A stretch of 64,000 bases of DNA from JACTOJ01 sp032335695 (lineage in GTDB: Bacteria > Bacillota > Clostridia > Clostridiales > Clostridiaceae). The notes under the pieces were generated by a model, which saw only the letters and a list, made by a program, of their open reading frames with translations, had not been told where the DNA came from and ran no database searches. The position numbers and the translations under genes were made by a program. Position 1 is the stretch's first letter. Each line of letters starts with the position of its first letter. The stretch spans positions 172,823 to 236,822 of the forward strand of contig NZ_JACTOJ010000006.1 in NCBI RefSeq assembly GCF_032335695.1, given 5' to 3'. Positions 17,114-27,040 of this stretch are shown here, in pieces.

Positions 17114-18181
17114 CTACTTGATAGAATTTGCAATTATATCCACGATCTTTTCCACACTGTTTTGCAAATCGCTTTTAGCCATATTTTGAATAAATTTATT
17201 ACGATTTTCATATAATTTATTTATATTTTTCAGCAATACTTCACCATTCACCTGTTCCTCTTCCAGCACCATACTATATCCGTTCTTTTCAAAGGATCTA
17301 GCATTTAAGATTTGATCCCCTCTGCTGGATTTTTTGGATAGAGGAATTAACAGATTAGGCTTCTTCAATGCTAAAAGTTCATATATTGAATTTGCCCCAG
17401 CTCTAGATAAAACTATGTCAGCATAAGCCATCAGATGAGGAAGTTCATCATTTACATATTCAAATTGTACATAGTTTTTATTGGTTATGGATTTATCCAA
17501 ATTTCCTTTACCGCATATATGAATCACAGAAAAGTTTTTAGTTACCTCACTAATATGCCCTCTTAAAGCTTCATTTATAACCTTGGAACCTAGACTTCCT
17601 CCTATTACCAATAAAACAGGCTTATTTGAATCAAATCCACATATTTCTTTTCCCTTCAATTTACTTCCCTTTAGAAGCTCTTCTCTTATGGGAGTTCCAG
17701 TTATCACTCCTTTATTCTTCTTAACATGCTCCAAAGTTTCCGGAAAAGTTACACATATTTTGGTGCAGTATGGCAGCGAAAGCTTATTGGCAAGTCCAGG
17801 AGTAATATCAGATTCGTGTGCTACCACTGGCACACCGTTAAAGAAAGCACCCATTACCACAGGCACAGCTACAAATCCGCCTTTTGAAAACACCACATCC
17901 GGCTTTTCTCTTTTTATTATTTTTTTAGCTTCGAATATGCCTTTTACCACTTTAAAGGGATCTGTAAAATTTTTCACATCAAAATATCTTCTAAGTTTAC
18001 CGCTGGAAATAGCGTGATATTTTATATTCTCATCAGATATTATCTTCTTTTCTATACCGTCAAAGGTTCCTATATATTGTACTTCAAAGCCCTTCTCTTT
18101 AAGCTTTGGAATTATTGCTAGATTAGGTGTAACATGACCTGCAGAACCTCCGCCTGTCATTATAATTTTATACTTCTTCAT
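17114..18181 (-). CDS. murG: Undecaprenyldiphospho-muramoylpentapeptide beta-N-acetylglucosaminyltransferase MurG
   Basis: MurG adds GlcNAc to lipid I to make lipid II at the inner face of the membrane. The 355-residue protein has the N-terminal G-loop MTGGGSAGHVTPNLAI (residues 8-23), the KGGFVAVPVV segment, the conserved HESDITPGLANK, the second glycine loop VIGGSLGSKVINE (about 185-200) and the UDP-binding SRAGANSIYELLAL motif (about 255-270). It is preceded by a GGAGGGG site and by recJ upstream. It sits outside any division/cell wall (dcw) cluster: its neighbours are recJ-like and beta-CASP genes. Confidence 0.95.
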   Translation of the reverse strand: MKKYKIIMTGGGSAGHVTPNLAIIPKLKEKGFEVQYIGTFDGIEKKIISDENIKYHAISSGKLRRYFDVKNFTDPFKVVKGIFEAKKIIKREKPDVVFSKGGFVAVPVVMGAFFNGVPVVAHESDITPGLANKLSLPYCTKICVTFPETLEHVKKNKGVITGTPIREELLKGSKLKGKEICGFDSNKPVLLVIGGSLGSKVINEALRGHISEVTKNFSVIHICGKGNLDKSITNKNYVQFEYVNDELPHLMAYADIVLSRAGANSIYELLALKKPNLLIPLSKKSSRGDQILNARSFEKNGYSMVLEEEQVNGEVLLKNINKLYENRNKFIQNMAKSDLQNSVEKIVDIIANSIK

Positions 18182-18208
18182 TATTCCCCTCCAAAAATAA
18201 TTTTCAAA

Positions 18209-19987
18209 TTATATATTCACTGATAACCTGATATCTTTTATTATAAGCTGAAGTGTACTGCTGCCATTGTATTCATTTATTTCGGGATAATATATTATAT
18301 CTACTTTCACTCCATTTATATATCCGTTTATAAATTTTTTATAATATTCTTCTCCATGAGCAGCTTCAATCATTTCTCTAAATTCTTCCCCTTCAAAGTA
18401 GATACCGTTTATAGAGTTTCTATTGTTATTAAACCTAAATATAAATTTTATAACATTCTTATTTTTCCCCAAAAGATATATCTTCTCTAAAATAATATTC
18501 TTCTCTGCAAATATTGGAGATGGATTTCCCTTTCCAAAAGGCTCCAATTGCTTCAGCTCATTAATCAGTGAAAAAGATACATATTTTAAAGGCAGCTTTT
18601 GATCTATTCTTACCTTAGGAATTAAATCCTCATCTTTCAGACTGCAGTTTTCATTAAGCATATTTCTTAAAGCTGGTATTTTTCCCTGTTCAATAGACAT
18701 TCCTGCTGCCATAGGGTGTCCTCCGAACTTTGACAGGAGCTCTTTACATTTAACTAGCTCCTCAAACATATTATATTCCTCGATGGATCTTGCGGAACCT
18801 TTAGCCATCTCTTTACCTTTAGTAAGCACTATAGCCGGAAGATTATATCTTTCTTTAATTCTTCCCGCCACAATTCCAGCTATACTTTCATGTATTTCCT
18901 CATCATATATAACCAGCACTCTATCTTTGAGCATACCTTCTCTGTTTATTATATCTATATCTCTCTCTACGCTTTTATTAGTCATTATCTGTCTTTCTTC
19001 ATTAAGTTCCTTAAGTTTTTTAGCCAGCTCTGCGGCTTCTTCTTCATCTTGACTAAGCAAAAGCTCCAAGGATAATTTAGCAGTTTCCAACCTTCCAGTA
19101 GCATTTATACAAGGTCCTATTATGAAACCTATATGATAGGCGCTTATCCTTTTATCTTCAAGTCCGCATTCCTTTATCAAGGCTCTAAGCCCCATATTTT
19201 CTGTGGTATTCAGCATTTCTAGTCCTGTTTTAGCAATAACTCTATTTTCAGACACTAAATCCACCACATCGCATATTGTAGAAATAGCTGCATATTGCAT
19301 CAATTCATAGGTTTTTAGCTTGCTTATATCCATTTGCTCATAAAGTTTTTCAATAAATTTATAGGCAATTCCTCCTCCGCATAAATACTTGAAGGAATAT
19401 TCGCACTGTTTTTGTTTAGGATTAACTACTGCATCTGCAGCTGGAATAACATATCTTCTATCCTCTCCCTCTTCTACAAAGGGTATATCATGGTGATCTG
19501 TTATTATAACTTCCATGCCTAATTTTTTAGCTTCTTCTACCTGTTCAAAAGCAGCAATACCATTATCGCAGGTAATTATTAAATCGCAGCCCTCCTCCTT
19601 TATTCTTTTTACCACCTCGGTGTTCATGCCATAGCCTTCATTCTCTCTATGAGGTATGTGAAATCTTACATCTGCCCCGCATTCTTTAAGCCCTCTATAT
19701 AATATATAGGTACTCATAACTCCGTCTACATCGTAATCACCATATACGTATATTTTCTTTTTAGAAAATATGGCGTTTTTTATCATAGCTACGGCTTTAT
19801 CCATGTCCTTCATGCTGCTTCCATTATGTAACTCAGAAGTATCTACATTAAGAAACATCTTCATTTCCTTTGGATTTTTTATCCCCCTATGCACTAATAT
19901 ATTGGCTAGTATTAAGTCAATATCGGCTTCGGATGCCAGTTTTTTTATATCCAAGCTGCTTCCTTTGAGCATCCATCTCTTTTCCAT
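18209..19987 (-). CDS. recJ: RecJ-like single-strand-specific DNA exonuclease
   Basis: A DHH-family phosphoesterase of 592 residues. The metal-binding motifs are present in order: YGDYDVDG at 82-89, ITCDNG, and TDHHDIP with DHH at 164-166, then CGGGIAYK and the DHHA1-type SGGHxMAAG motif (FGGHPMAAGMSIE, about 430-440). A C-terminal OB-like region follows. RecJ resects 5' ends in recombination and mismatch repair. The ATG has an AGGAGTG site, and the gene is about 10 bases from the M16 peptidase stop. Clostridia can carry several RecJ-like proteins, so whether this is the main RecJ is uncertain. Confidence 0.9.
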   Translation of the reverse strand: MEKRWMLKGSSLDIKKLASEADIDLILANILVHRGIKNPKEMKMFLNVDTSELHNGSSMKDMDKAVAMIKNAIFSKKKIYVYGDYDVDGVMSTYILYRGLKECGADVRFHIPHRENEGYGMNTEVVKRIKEEGCDLIITCDNGIAAFEQVEEAKKLGMEVIITDHHDIPFVEEGEDRRYVIPAADAVVNPKQKQCEYSFKYLCGGGIAYKFIEKLYEQMDISKLKTYELMQYAAISTICDVVDLVSENRVIAKTGLEMLNTTENMGLRALIKECGLEDKRISAYHIGFIIGPCINATGRLETAKLSLELLLSQDEEEAAELAKKLKELNEERQIMTNKSVERDIDIINREGMLKDRVLVIYDEEIHESIAGIVAGRIKERYNLPAIVLTKGKEMAKGSARSIEEYNMFEELVKCKELLSKFGGHPMAAGMSIEQGKIPALRNMLNENCSLKDEDLIPKVRIDQKLPLKYVSFSLINELKQLEPFGKGNPSPIFAEKNIILEKIYLLGKNKNVIKFIFRFNNNRNSINGIYFEGEEFREMIEAAHGEEYYKKFINGYINGVKVDIIYYPEINEYNGSSTLQLIIKDIRLSVNI

Positions 19988-19997
19988 TGTTTCACTC

Positions 19998-21197
19998 CTA
20001 TAATATCAATTGTATTGATGGTTTTTGCAATACTGTGTTTATCACATTTTTTATATCTTCTCCAGTAACATTGTAATTGAACTCTTCCTTAAAAACATTA
20101 AAATCTCCATACATAAGTTCATAAGTTGTTACTTTTTTACAGAGCTCCACTGATCTTTCTTCAGTTAATAGATTCTTTAATAGAAGTCTATTTTTGGTAT
20201 CAGCTATTCTGTTATCTTCAAAAAACATATTCTTAGCTTTTTCTATGCATTCATCTATGCTTTTTAGGCACTGATTCAAGTTTTCCTTGGAAGTGCTTAC
20301 ATCTATAGAAAATAATTTTATCCCTCGCTCATTTTTAATTCGGCTTCCTACTTCATAAGCCATTCCTTTTTTAGTTCTCACCTCATCATAGAGCATAGAG
20401 CTTACCCCTTCTCCAAAGATCATATTGAATATGTGTAATGCACAAAGCTCTTTTGGATTTAAATTATGTATATCGAATATATATTTAATCTTAGCTCCCT
20501 GTATCCCTTTACCTTTGCTATATATACCTGGTATATTTTTTTCTTCCTGCAATGGGTATATTCCTTTAAAGGGTCTTCCCCAGCTTCCAAAAATTTTATT
20601 TACCACATTATAGCATTCATTAAATTCAAGAGAGGAAACTACACTTACAACACAATTTCCTGGACAATAATATCTATTGTAATATTCTTCCATTGAAGAT
20701 AAACTTATTTTATCAATTGATTCTTTAGTTCCTATTATTTTCTCTTTTATTCTTCTCATTTTATAAGAATTATAAAATAATTCATCTTCACATACCTGAT
20801 TATAGTCTTCTTCCCAATCCACAAGCTCTTGCCTTATTACATCCATCTCTTCCTCAAAGCCTTTTGCCTTAAAATCAGCATTGAGCAATATATCGCTGTA
20901 GAGTTCAAAGCCTGCAGCAAAATCCCTGCTTCTTAATGTGCCATAATATATTACATAAGGATAGTTAGTCATAGCATTATTAAAGGCAAATAATCTATCA
21001 AACTCCTCATTTATCTGCTGCTCATCTCTCTTTTTAGTTCCTTTAAACAGCATGTGTTCTACTGCGTGGGCTGTACCTAACTCATAATCCTTTTCTTCCA
21101 AGGCACCAGCATTATACCCTATGCAAAAGGAAGAAAGTTCTGTATCTCTGTGCATATATATAAATTTAATTCCATTATCTAAAAAGCAACACTCCAT
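19998..21197 (-). CDS. M16 family zinc metallopeptidase
   Basis: A 399-residue M16B-type peptidase (inverzincin). The inverted zinc motif H44-A-V-E47-H48 is intact, and E124, 77 residues after E47, matches the usual third ligand spacing. The N-terminal half is the catalytic domain; the C-terminal half carries the substrate-closing YDEVRTKKGMAYEVGS segment with the R/Y of the family. The ATG at 21197 is preceded by TGGGGAC; an ATG 12 bases upstream is also possible. No partner subunit is adjacent. The substrate is unknown. Confidence 0.88.
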   Translation of the reverse strand: MECCFLDNGIKFIYMHRDTELSSFCIGYNAGALEEKDYELGTAHAVEHMLFKGTKKRDEQQINEEFDRLFAFNNAMTNYPYVIYYGTLRSRDFAAGFELYSDILLNADFKAKGFEEEMDVIRQELVDWEEDYNQVCEDELFYNSYKMRRIKEKIIGTKESIDKISLSSMEEYYNRYYCPGNCVVSVVSSLEFNECYNVVNKIFGSWGRPFKGIYPLQEEKNIPGIYSKGKGIQGAKIKYIFDIHNLNPKELCALHIFNMIFGEGVSSMLYDEVRTKKGMAYEVGSRIKNERGIKLFSIDVSTSKENLNQCLKSIDECIEKAKNMFFEDNRIADTKNRLLLKNLLTEERSVELCKKVTTYELMYGDFNVFKEEFNYNVTGEDIKNVINTVLQKPSIQLIL

Positions 21198-21223
21198 AAA
21201 AGTCCCCATTTCTAATAAAAATA

Positions 21224-21264
21224 AAAAGCGGATTTATAGCTAGCTAAACTATGTATCCGCTTTT
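21224..21264 (-). terminator. Intrinsic terminator after the DJ-1 family gene
   Basis: Arms AAAAGCGGAT (21255-21264 on the minus strand) and ATCCGCTTTT (21224-21233) enclose a 21-base loop that itself contains GCTAGC; TTTATTTTTATT follows on the minus strand. Confidence 0.85.
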
Positions 21265-21296
21265 ATTATATCAAAGTTTTTATATTTTTTATTGCT

Positions 21297-21860
21297 TTAT
21301 TGAATATTCTGCTTTAAAAAATTATACATCATTCCTTCTTTAAGCTCTTCTGCTTTTTCTCCTTCTCCAAGATAATCTAAAATAGCATAGGCAAAAGGAA
21401 GGCTGGTTGCTGGACCTCTGCTTGTAATGATATTGCCGTCCTGCACCACAACTTCTTCTTGATAAATACAATTTTTAAGCCTTTCTTTTACTGCTGGATA
21501 GGAGGTTATGTTTTTTCCATCTACTATACCGGCCTCTGCTAATACTTGAGGTGCTGCACACAAAGCTGCTGTCAGTCTGCCGCTCATGTAAAAATCCTTA
21601 ACTAGATTTACGATTCTTATGTTATTTTTTAGGTTTTCAGTTCCAGGACCGCCCGGAAGTATAACTCCATTATACTCTCTTTCATCTATTTCATCTATAT
21701 TTATATCTGCTTTTACCGCAATGCCGTGAGAGCCTGTAACTTCATAATCTTTAACACAGCATATATCGCATTGAACATTTGCTCTTCTTAAAACATCAAC
21801 TATAGTAAGGGCTTCTATTTCTTCAAAGCCATCCACTAAAAACAATAATACTTTATTCAC
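21297..21860 (-). CDS. DJ-1/PfpI family protein
   Basis: A 187-residue DJ-1 superfamily protein, close in pattern to DJ-1/YajL glyoxalase- or chaperone-like members. E14 in the FEEIEA motif and the nucleophile-elbow cysteine C101 in ALCAAPQVLA are visible, with PGGPGTENL near residue 70 and SRGPATSLPFA near 142-152. The start is a GTG with a GGGGAG site; an in-frame TTG 15 bases upstream overlaps the ribosome site. The exact reaction (glyoxalase, deglycase or none) cannot be told. Confidence 0.9.
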   Translation of the reverse strand: MNKVLLFLVDGFEEIEALTIVDVLRRANVQCDICCVKDYEVTGSHGIAVKADINIDEIDEREYNGVILPGGPGTENLKNNIRIVNLVKDFYMSGRLTAALCAAPQVLAEAGIVDGKNITSYPAVKERLKNCIYQEEVVVQDGNIITSRGPATSLPFAYAILDYLGEGEKAEELKEGMMYNFLKQNIQ

Positions 21861-21914
21861 AAAATCACTCCCCAATTAAAAGTCTTGAAAACGTTTTGAT
21901 GTAAATTTTAAATA

Positions 21915-21937
21915 GGAATCGGCTCGTCACCGATTCC
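21915..21937 (-). terminator. Hairpin after the topoisomerase A-subunit gene
   Basis: An 8-bp GGAATCGG / CCGATTCC stem, followed on the minus strand by TATTTAAAATTT. The T-run is weak, so termination may be partial. Confidence 0.6.
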
Positions 21938-21988
21938 CTCATATTATAGTCTCATTTCTATCTATCTTCAATAATATCACTGATTATT

Positions 21989-24871
21989 TCATACAATTTT
22001 AACATCTTTAATATAATCGTCAAATACTATAAGCACTATGCTGTTTCCTCTTCCAGCTCTGTTTTGGAGTCTTATTTCAGATAGATTAACATCCTTTTCT
22101 ATACTTTTGCTTGAAGTTAATTTTATTATGCCCTTTTCCAAAGCAGAATTTTCCATAACATCTGAATATACTACTGCATCATCTTCTTTAAGGCTTATGC
22201 CAGTTACTCCGGAAGCCACTTTACCCATGATACTTACAGCTTCTGCATCAAATCTTATGCACATAGCTTTTTTGGTTACCATAATTACACTATGATTTTC
22301 TGCGGATGAAAGTTTTATTGCGACCAATTCGTCCTCGCCTTTAAATTTATAAGCTTGAGTATTTATATAGGCTCCTTCAAAGTCCTTTAAGGAAGTTTTC
22401 TTAATCATTCCGTTCTTAGTCATAAACATCATATAATATTTATCAGAATATTCTTTTACAGCGGCAGCCTCTAATATTTTAGCGTCATTTTCACTAAAGC
22501 CTTGAAGTAACTCTCCTAGTTTTATACTTCCCTCCACATTTTCAAATAAATAAGCTGGAAGCTTATAAGCGATTCCCTTATTTGTTAATATAAGAAGCTC
22601 TTCCTTAGAATTTGTGCTTATTTCAAACTCAGCTTTACTTCTGCCATCTTTTAAAATTCTTATATCTCCTGAGGAGCTAAGTCCTATTTTAAAATGATTA
22701 TTTGATTCTTTATCTGTGATTTCTACAGAAACTATTTTGTCCATATCTCCTAAAACTGCTGCACTTATGCCAAGAACACTTCTGTCCGAATTCTCAAGCC
22801 CGCTGCGCTTCACTGCAAATACTAATCCTTTTTCTGTAGTACAATTAATAGAAATATCTTTTCGCTCAGATGAGATTTTTTCTGTAAATATAAGCTTTTC
22901 ACCATCTCTAAGCTTGAGAGCCATAATTTTACTATAATTTGTTGCAAATTTATCTAAAGAAGTTTTCTTTACAAGTCCTGCACTAGTTACAAATACAAAG
23001 CTTTCTTTGCTCTCTGCGGCTGGTACACTATAGGCTGCTACTATATTTTCATTCTCTAAGTTTAATCCTCTAATTATATTATCCAGCTTATCGCCTTTTT
23101 CTTTCCATTTATATTCGGGTATATCTATGCCTTTTACTTGATACATATTACCGCTGCTGGTAAAAAACATTATAGTATCTCTAGTGTTAGATGAGAAAAG
23201 CTGCTTTATGGAGTCCCCTTCTCTATATTCTATATCCTCCACATTGGTAACAGATCTAGTATAAGATTTTAGAGGAACTCGTTTTATATATCCTTCCTTA
23301 GATAAAGTTACTATTATGTCCTCTACAACTAGAATCTCTTCAATATCAATCTTAGCTTCAGCATCATCTTCTACTATCTCAGTTCTTCTATCATCACCAT
23401 ATTTATCTGAAATTTCCTGAAGCTCATTTTTTATAACCTTTAATAATTCTTTTTCGTTGCCTAAAACTTTCTTAAGCTTAGCAATCAACTTTTCTAATTC
23501 TTTGTATTCTTTTTCAAAAACCTTTATTTCTAAGCCTGTAAGCCTATAAAGCATCAATTCTAATATCGCTTCTGCCTGAATTTCAGTAAAGCCGAATTTT
23601 GACACTAAATTTTCTCCTGCATCTTTTTTAGATTTTGATGCTCTTATAGTTTCTATTATGGCATCTAAGATGTCTATAGCTTTAATGAAGCCTTCAACTA
23701 TGTGAAATCTTTTAGCTGCTATAACTAATTCCTTTTGAGTTCTTCTTGTAACTATCTCTTTTTGATGGTTTAGATAATGATATAATATAGTTTTAAGCCC
23801 CATGGTCTGAGGCTTTCCATCCGCTAAAGCCACCATATTGAAATTGATATTGCTTTGCAGATCCGTCTTCTTGTAAAGATATTTAAGCACCTTATCTGCT
23901 GCATCATAATCTATACTTTTCTTAAATTCGATTACAGCCCTTATACCATTTCTATCAGACTCATCTCTTATGTCCATTATACCTTCTAGAGCTTTTGAAT
24001 GCTTTTTATCTCCAGTCATCTCAGATATGCTCTGCAATAGTTTGGCTTTATTTTTTCTATAAGGAAACTCAGTGATAACTATACCTAATCTTCCTGTTTC
24101 CAGCTTTTCAATAGAAGTTTTTGCTCTTAAAGTTACTTTACCTTCTCCGCTCTCATAAGCATTAAGCATGGATTTTCTTCCAATGAGTATTCCTCCTGTA
24201 GGAAGATCCGGTCCTTTAACATAGTTCATAAGCTCCTTAGTAGTCATGTCCTTGTTATCTATATAATGAAGCAAAGCTTCTATTACTTCTCTTAAATTAT
24301 GGGGTGGTATATTAGTAGCCAATCCTACTGCTATACCAAAAGCTCCATTTACCAATATATTAGGATAGCGGCTTGGAAGCACACTTGGCTCATCTTCTGT
24401 TTCAGAATAATTTGGCACCATATTTACTACATCTTTATCTATATCCCTTATCATTTCCAAGGCAATAGGTGTGAGTCTTGCTTCCGTATAACGCATTGCT
24501 GCAGCGCTGTCACCATCTATGGACCCCCAGTTTCCATGTCCGTCTATAAGGGGATTCCTAGTGGTGAAATTTTGTGCAAGTATTACCATGGAATCATAAA
24601 CAGAGGCATCTCCATGAGGATGATATTTACCAAGTATATCTCCCACTATTCTAGCTGATTTATAGTAAGGTCTGTCTGGAAAAGCTCTAAGCATATATGC
24701 TCCATATATTATTCTTCTATGAACAGGCTTCAGACCGTCCCTAACATCTGGAAGTGCTCTTTCCTTAGCAACTTCTACCGCATAGGGCAGATAGTTTTCA
24801 GGCATAGCTTCTTCTATAGGTATTCTTATAATATTATTATCCTTAGGTATCTTTTCTATCTTCTTCGCCAC
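21989..24871 (-). CDS. parC: Type IIA topoisomerase A subunit (topoisomerase IV ParC-like)
   Basis: A 960-residue type IIA topoisomerase A subunit. The quinolone-resistance region and winged helix domain open with RALPDVRDGLKPVHRRIIYG; the DNA-cleaving tyrosine is Y128 in AAMRYTEARL. The tower and coiled-coil (about 360-500) and a long C-terminal beta-pinwheel (about 510-960) follow. I do not see a clear GyrA box (QRRGGKG) in the pinwheel, which favours topoisomerase IV over gyrase, though the pinwheel is longer than in many ParC. It pairs with the B subunit upstream, about 14 bases apart, as one operon. A separate gyrA/gyrB pair elsewhere in the genome would settle the name. Confidence 0.85.
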   Translation of the reverse strand: MAKKIEKIPKDNNIIRIPIEEAMPENYLPYAVEVAKERALPDVRDGLKPVHRRIIYGAYMLRAFPDRPYYKSARIVGDILGKYHPHGDASVYDSMVILAQNFTTRNPLIDGHGNWGSIDGDSAAAMRYTEARLTPIALEMIRDIDKDVVNMVPNYSETEDEPSVLPSRYPNILVNGAFGIAVGLATNIPPHNLREVIEALLHYIDNKDMTTKELMNYVKGPDLPTGGILIGRKSMLNAYESGEGKVTLRAKTSIEKLETGRLGIVITEFPYRKNKAKLLQSISEMTGDKKHSKALEGIMDIRDESDRNGIRAVIEFKKSIDYDAADKVLKYLYKKTDLQSNINFNMVALADGKPQTMGLKTILYHYLNHQKEIVTRRTQKELVIAAKRFHIVEGFIKAIDILDAIIETIRASKSKKDAGENLVSKFGFTEIQAEAILELMLYRLTGLEIKVFEKEYKELEKLIAKLKKVLGNEKELLKVIKNELQEISDKYGDDRRTEIVEDDAEAKIDIEEILVVEDIIVTLSKEGYIKRVPLKSYTRSVTNVEDIEYREGDSIKQLFSSNTRDTIMFFTSSGNMYQVKGIDIPEYKWKEKGDKLDNIIRGLNLENENIVAAYSVPAAESKESFVFVTSAGLVKKTSLDKFATNYSKIMALKLRDGEKLIFTEKISSERKDISINCTTEKGLVFAVKRSGLENSDRSVLGISAAVLGDMDKIVSVEITDKESNNHFKIGLSSSGDIRILKDGRSKAEFEISTNSKEELLILTNKGIAYKLPAYLFENVEGSIKLGELLQGFSENDAKILEAAAVKEYSDKYYMMFMTKNGMIKKTSLKDFEGAYINTQAYKFKGEDELVAIKLSSAENHSVIMVTKKAMCIRFDAEAVSIMGKVASGVTGISLKEDDAVVYSDVMENSALEKGIIKLTSSKSIEKDVNLSEIRLQNRAGRGNSIVLIVFDDYIKDVKIV

Positions 24872-24885
24872 AATTTACCTCCAAT

Positions 24886-26841
24886 TTAAAACTCAGCGTA
24901 CTTATACATATAATTTTTTCTAGGTTCCACCACATCTCCCATAAGCAGAGAAACCATCTTTTCTGCCTTTGAAGCATCTTCTATAGTAACCTGCTGAAGA
25001 GTTCTGCATTCCGGATTTAGAGTGGTTTCCCAAAGCTGATCAGGGTTCATCTCTCCAAGTCCTTTATATCTTTGGATAAGTGCTCCTTTCCCAACTTCTT
25101 TTTTAGCTGCTTCTAAATCTTCATCGCTATAAGCGTATTTTATTATTTCTCCTTTTTTCCCTTGCTTATATACTTTGTACAAAGGAGGAAGAGCTATAAA
25201 TAAATGACCATTTGCTATTAGAGGTCTCATATATCTATAAACATAAGTCATCCACAGGGTTCTTATATGGTATCCGTCCACATCCGCATCGCTTAATATT
25301 ATAATTTTATGATATTTTAAATCTTTTTCATTATAATTATCCAGCACACCAGTTCCTACAGCAGTATTAAAAATTTTAAGTTCCTCGCTGGAAAGCACAT
25401 TTTCAAGCTTCTGTTTTTCCGTGTTCATTATTTTACCTTTTGAGGGCATTATAGTTTGGAAACGTCTGTCCCTAGCTTGTTTAGCACTTCCTCCAGCTGA
25501 ATCTCCCTCTACGATTATAAATTCATTTACCTCAGCTTCCTTAAAGGTGCATACTGCTATTTTTCCAGCTAAGGGAGCCGTTCCCTTACCTATTTTTTTT
25601 CTTTCCGCATCATTAATTTTTTTAATCTTTTCTCTTCTGGCAGCTGCGTCAACAGCATTAGATATTATAGTAGTAGCAACTTCTTTATTATCTTCTATCC
25701 ACTCTGAGAACTTAATATAGCAAAGTTCATTCATCATGGTATAAGCTTCATTATTACCAAGCTTGGTCTTAGTCTGCCCTTCGAACATAGGATTTGAAAG
25801 CTTTATTCTAACTATAGCTGTCATTCCCTCTCTTAAATCGTCACCTTCAAATTCTTTATCCTTATCTTTTAGTATATTGAGTTTTTTTGCCCATTCCTTA
25901 AAAGTTCTGGTCATACCCGTTTTAAAGCCAGCTTCATGAGTTCCTGCTTCAGTAGTAGGAATATTATTTACATAACTTGCTATATATTCAGTAGTGGAAT
26001 CTGTGAACTGAATGCACACTTCTCCGTACATATCTATTCCATTGATATTTTTTTCTCCATCAAATAAGATAGGTACTTCATGAAGAGGAGTCTTACTTTC
26101 ATTTAAATAATCTATAAAATCTAATAAGCCCCTCTGAGAATGATACTCCTTCTGAATAGTTTCTTCTCCTCTATCATCTATAAAAACAAGGGTTATTCCC
26201 TTATTTTGAAAGGCAAGTTCCTGCAATCTTTCATCTATTGTATCAGACTTAAATTCTGTAGATGTAAAAATATCTTTATCAGGCATGAAGGTTACCTTTG
26301 TACCAGTTTCGTCGCTGTTACCTATAACCTCAAGCTTTGTTACAGGAGTACCTGGCATAATTTTTTTCATTGATTTGTCAAATGCATATTCAAATCTCTG
26401 CCTGTAAATTTTTCCGTTCTGACATACCTCTACTTCAAGCCACTTAGATAGTGCATTAACTACTGAAGCTCCAACTCCATGAAGTCCTCCTGAAGTTTTA
26501 TAATTCTTATTATCGAATTTTCCTCCAGTATGAAGTTCAGTGTACACCATCTCTACTCCAGATTTCTTCTTAACAGGATGTATCCCTGTTGGAATTCCTC
26601 TTCCATTATCTTTAACAGTTACGCTTTTATCTTTGTTTAATATTACATAAGCTCTATCACCAAAGCCATTAGAAATTTCATCTATTGCATTATCAAGTAT
26701 TTCCCATATGCAATGATGCAGTCCTTTAGTTCCTGTGGAGCCTATGTACATTCCTGGTCTTATTCTTACCGGTTCAAGCTTCTCTAGAGAAGTTAGGTCG
26801 GTAACATCATAACTTTTATTTTCAATGTTCTCGTTAATCAT
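24886..26841 (-). CDS. parE: Type IIA topoisomerase B subunit (topoisomerase IV ParE-like)
   Basis: A 651-residue GHKL ATPase subunit. Motifs: ATP-lid Glu/Asn region EILDNAIDEI, DNGRGIPTG, GLHGVGASVVNALS; Toprim EGDSAGGSAKQARDRR and DADVDGYHIRTL; and the terminal RYKGLGEMNPDQLWETT. The frame is open for 39 more codons upstream, but an ATGGAGGA ribosome site lies immediately before the ATG at 26841, and the translated extension is cysteine-rich and unlike the family. Paired with the ParC-like gene downstream. Variants at the second Toprim segment (RRFQTIMPSKGKIMNTEKQKL) mark it as a divergent clostridial form. Confidence 0.86.
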   Translation of the reverse strand: MINENIENKSYDVTDLTSLEKLEPVRIRPGMYIGSTGTKGLHHCIWEILDNAIDEISNGFGDRAYVILNKDKSVTVKDNGRGIPTGIHPVKKKSGVEMVYTELHTGGKFDNKNYKTSGGLHGVGASVVNALSKWLEVEVCQNGKIYRQRFEYAFDKSMKKIMPGTPVTKLEVIGNSDETGTKVTFMPDKDIFTSTEFKSDTIDERLQELAFQNKGITLVFIDDRGEETIQKEYHSQRGLLDFIDYLNESKTPLHEVPILFDGEKNINGIDMYGEVCIQFTDSTTEYIASYVNNIPTTEAGTHEAGFKTGMTRTFKEWAKKLNILKDKDKEFEGDDLREGMTAIVRIKLSNPMFEGQTKTKLGNNEAYTMMNELCYIKFSEWIEDNKEVATTIISNAVDAAARREKIKKINDAERKKIGKGTAPLAGKIAVCTFKEAEVNEFIIVEGDSAGGSAKQARDRRFQTIMPSKGKIMNTEKQKLENVLSSEELKIFNTAVGTGVLDNYNEKDLKYHKIIILSDADVDGYHIRTLWMTYVYRYMRPLIANGHLFIALPPLYKVYKQGKKGEIIKYAYSDEDLEAAKKEVGKGALIQRYKGLGEMNPDQLWETTLNPECRTLQQVTIEDASKAEKMVSLLMGDVVEPRKNYMYKYAEF

Positions 26842-26980
26842 CTTTTCCTCCATAGCAACATCTATAATAATTCCGCCAAAACATAAGCATGCGCTTATTG
26901 TCACATACTCATCATAAAATCTATAATTACAGATAAATAGAATAATGTCAATACTCACGAAAGAAAGTTACAAAAATAGG

Positions 26981-27006
26981 AAAAGTTATTCCTTAGAATA
27001 ACTTTT
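26981..27006 (-). terminator. Intrinsic terminator after the small membrane protein gene
   Basis: 11-bp stem AAAAGTTATTC / GAATAACTTTT with a 4-base loop; on the minus strand CCTATTTTTG follows. It separates the 27041 gene from parE. Confidence 0.8.
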
Positions 27007-27040
27007 CTACATTGCTTACAATTTATCGATTTCAGACTAT

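Noticed and set aside
24299..24658. Plus-strand open frame of 119 codons within the topoisomerase A-subunit gene
   Set aside because: No ribosome site, composition typical of an antisense shadow, and parC occupies the opposite strand with full family motifs.
26842..26958. In-frame N-terminal extension of the topoisomerase B subunit
   Set aside because: A proper ribosome site precedes the ATG at 26841, and the extension is not family-like.
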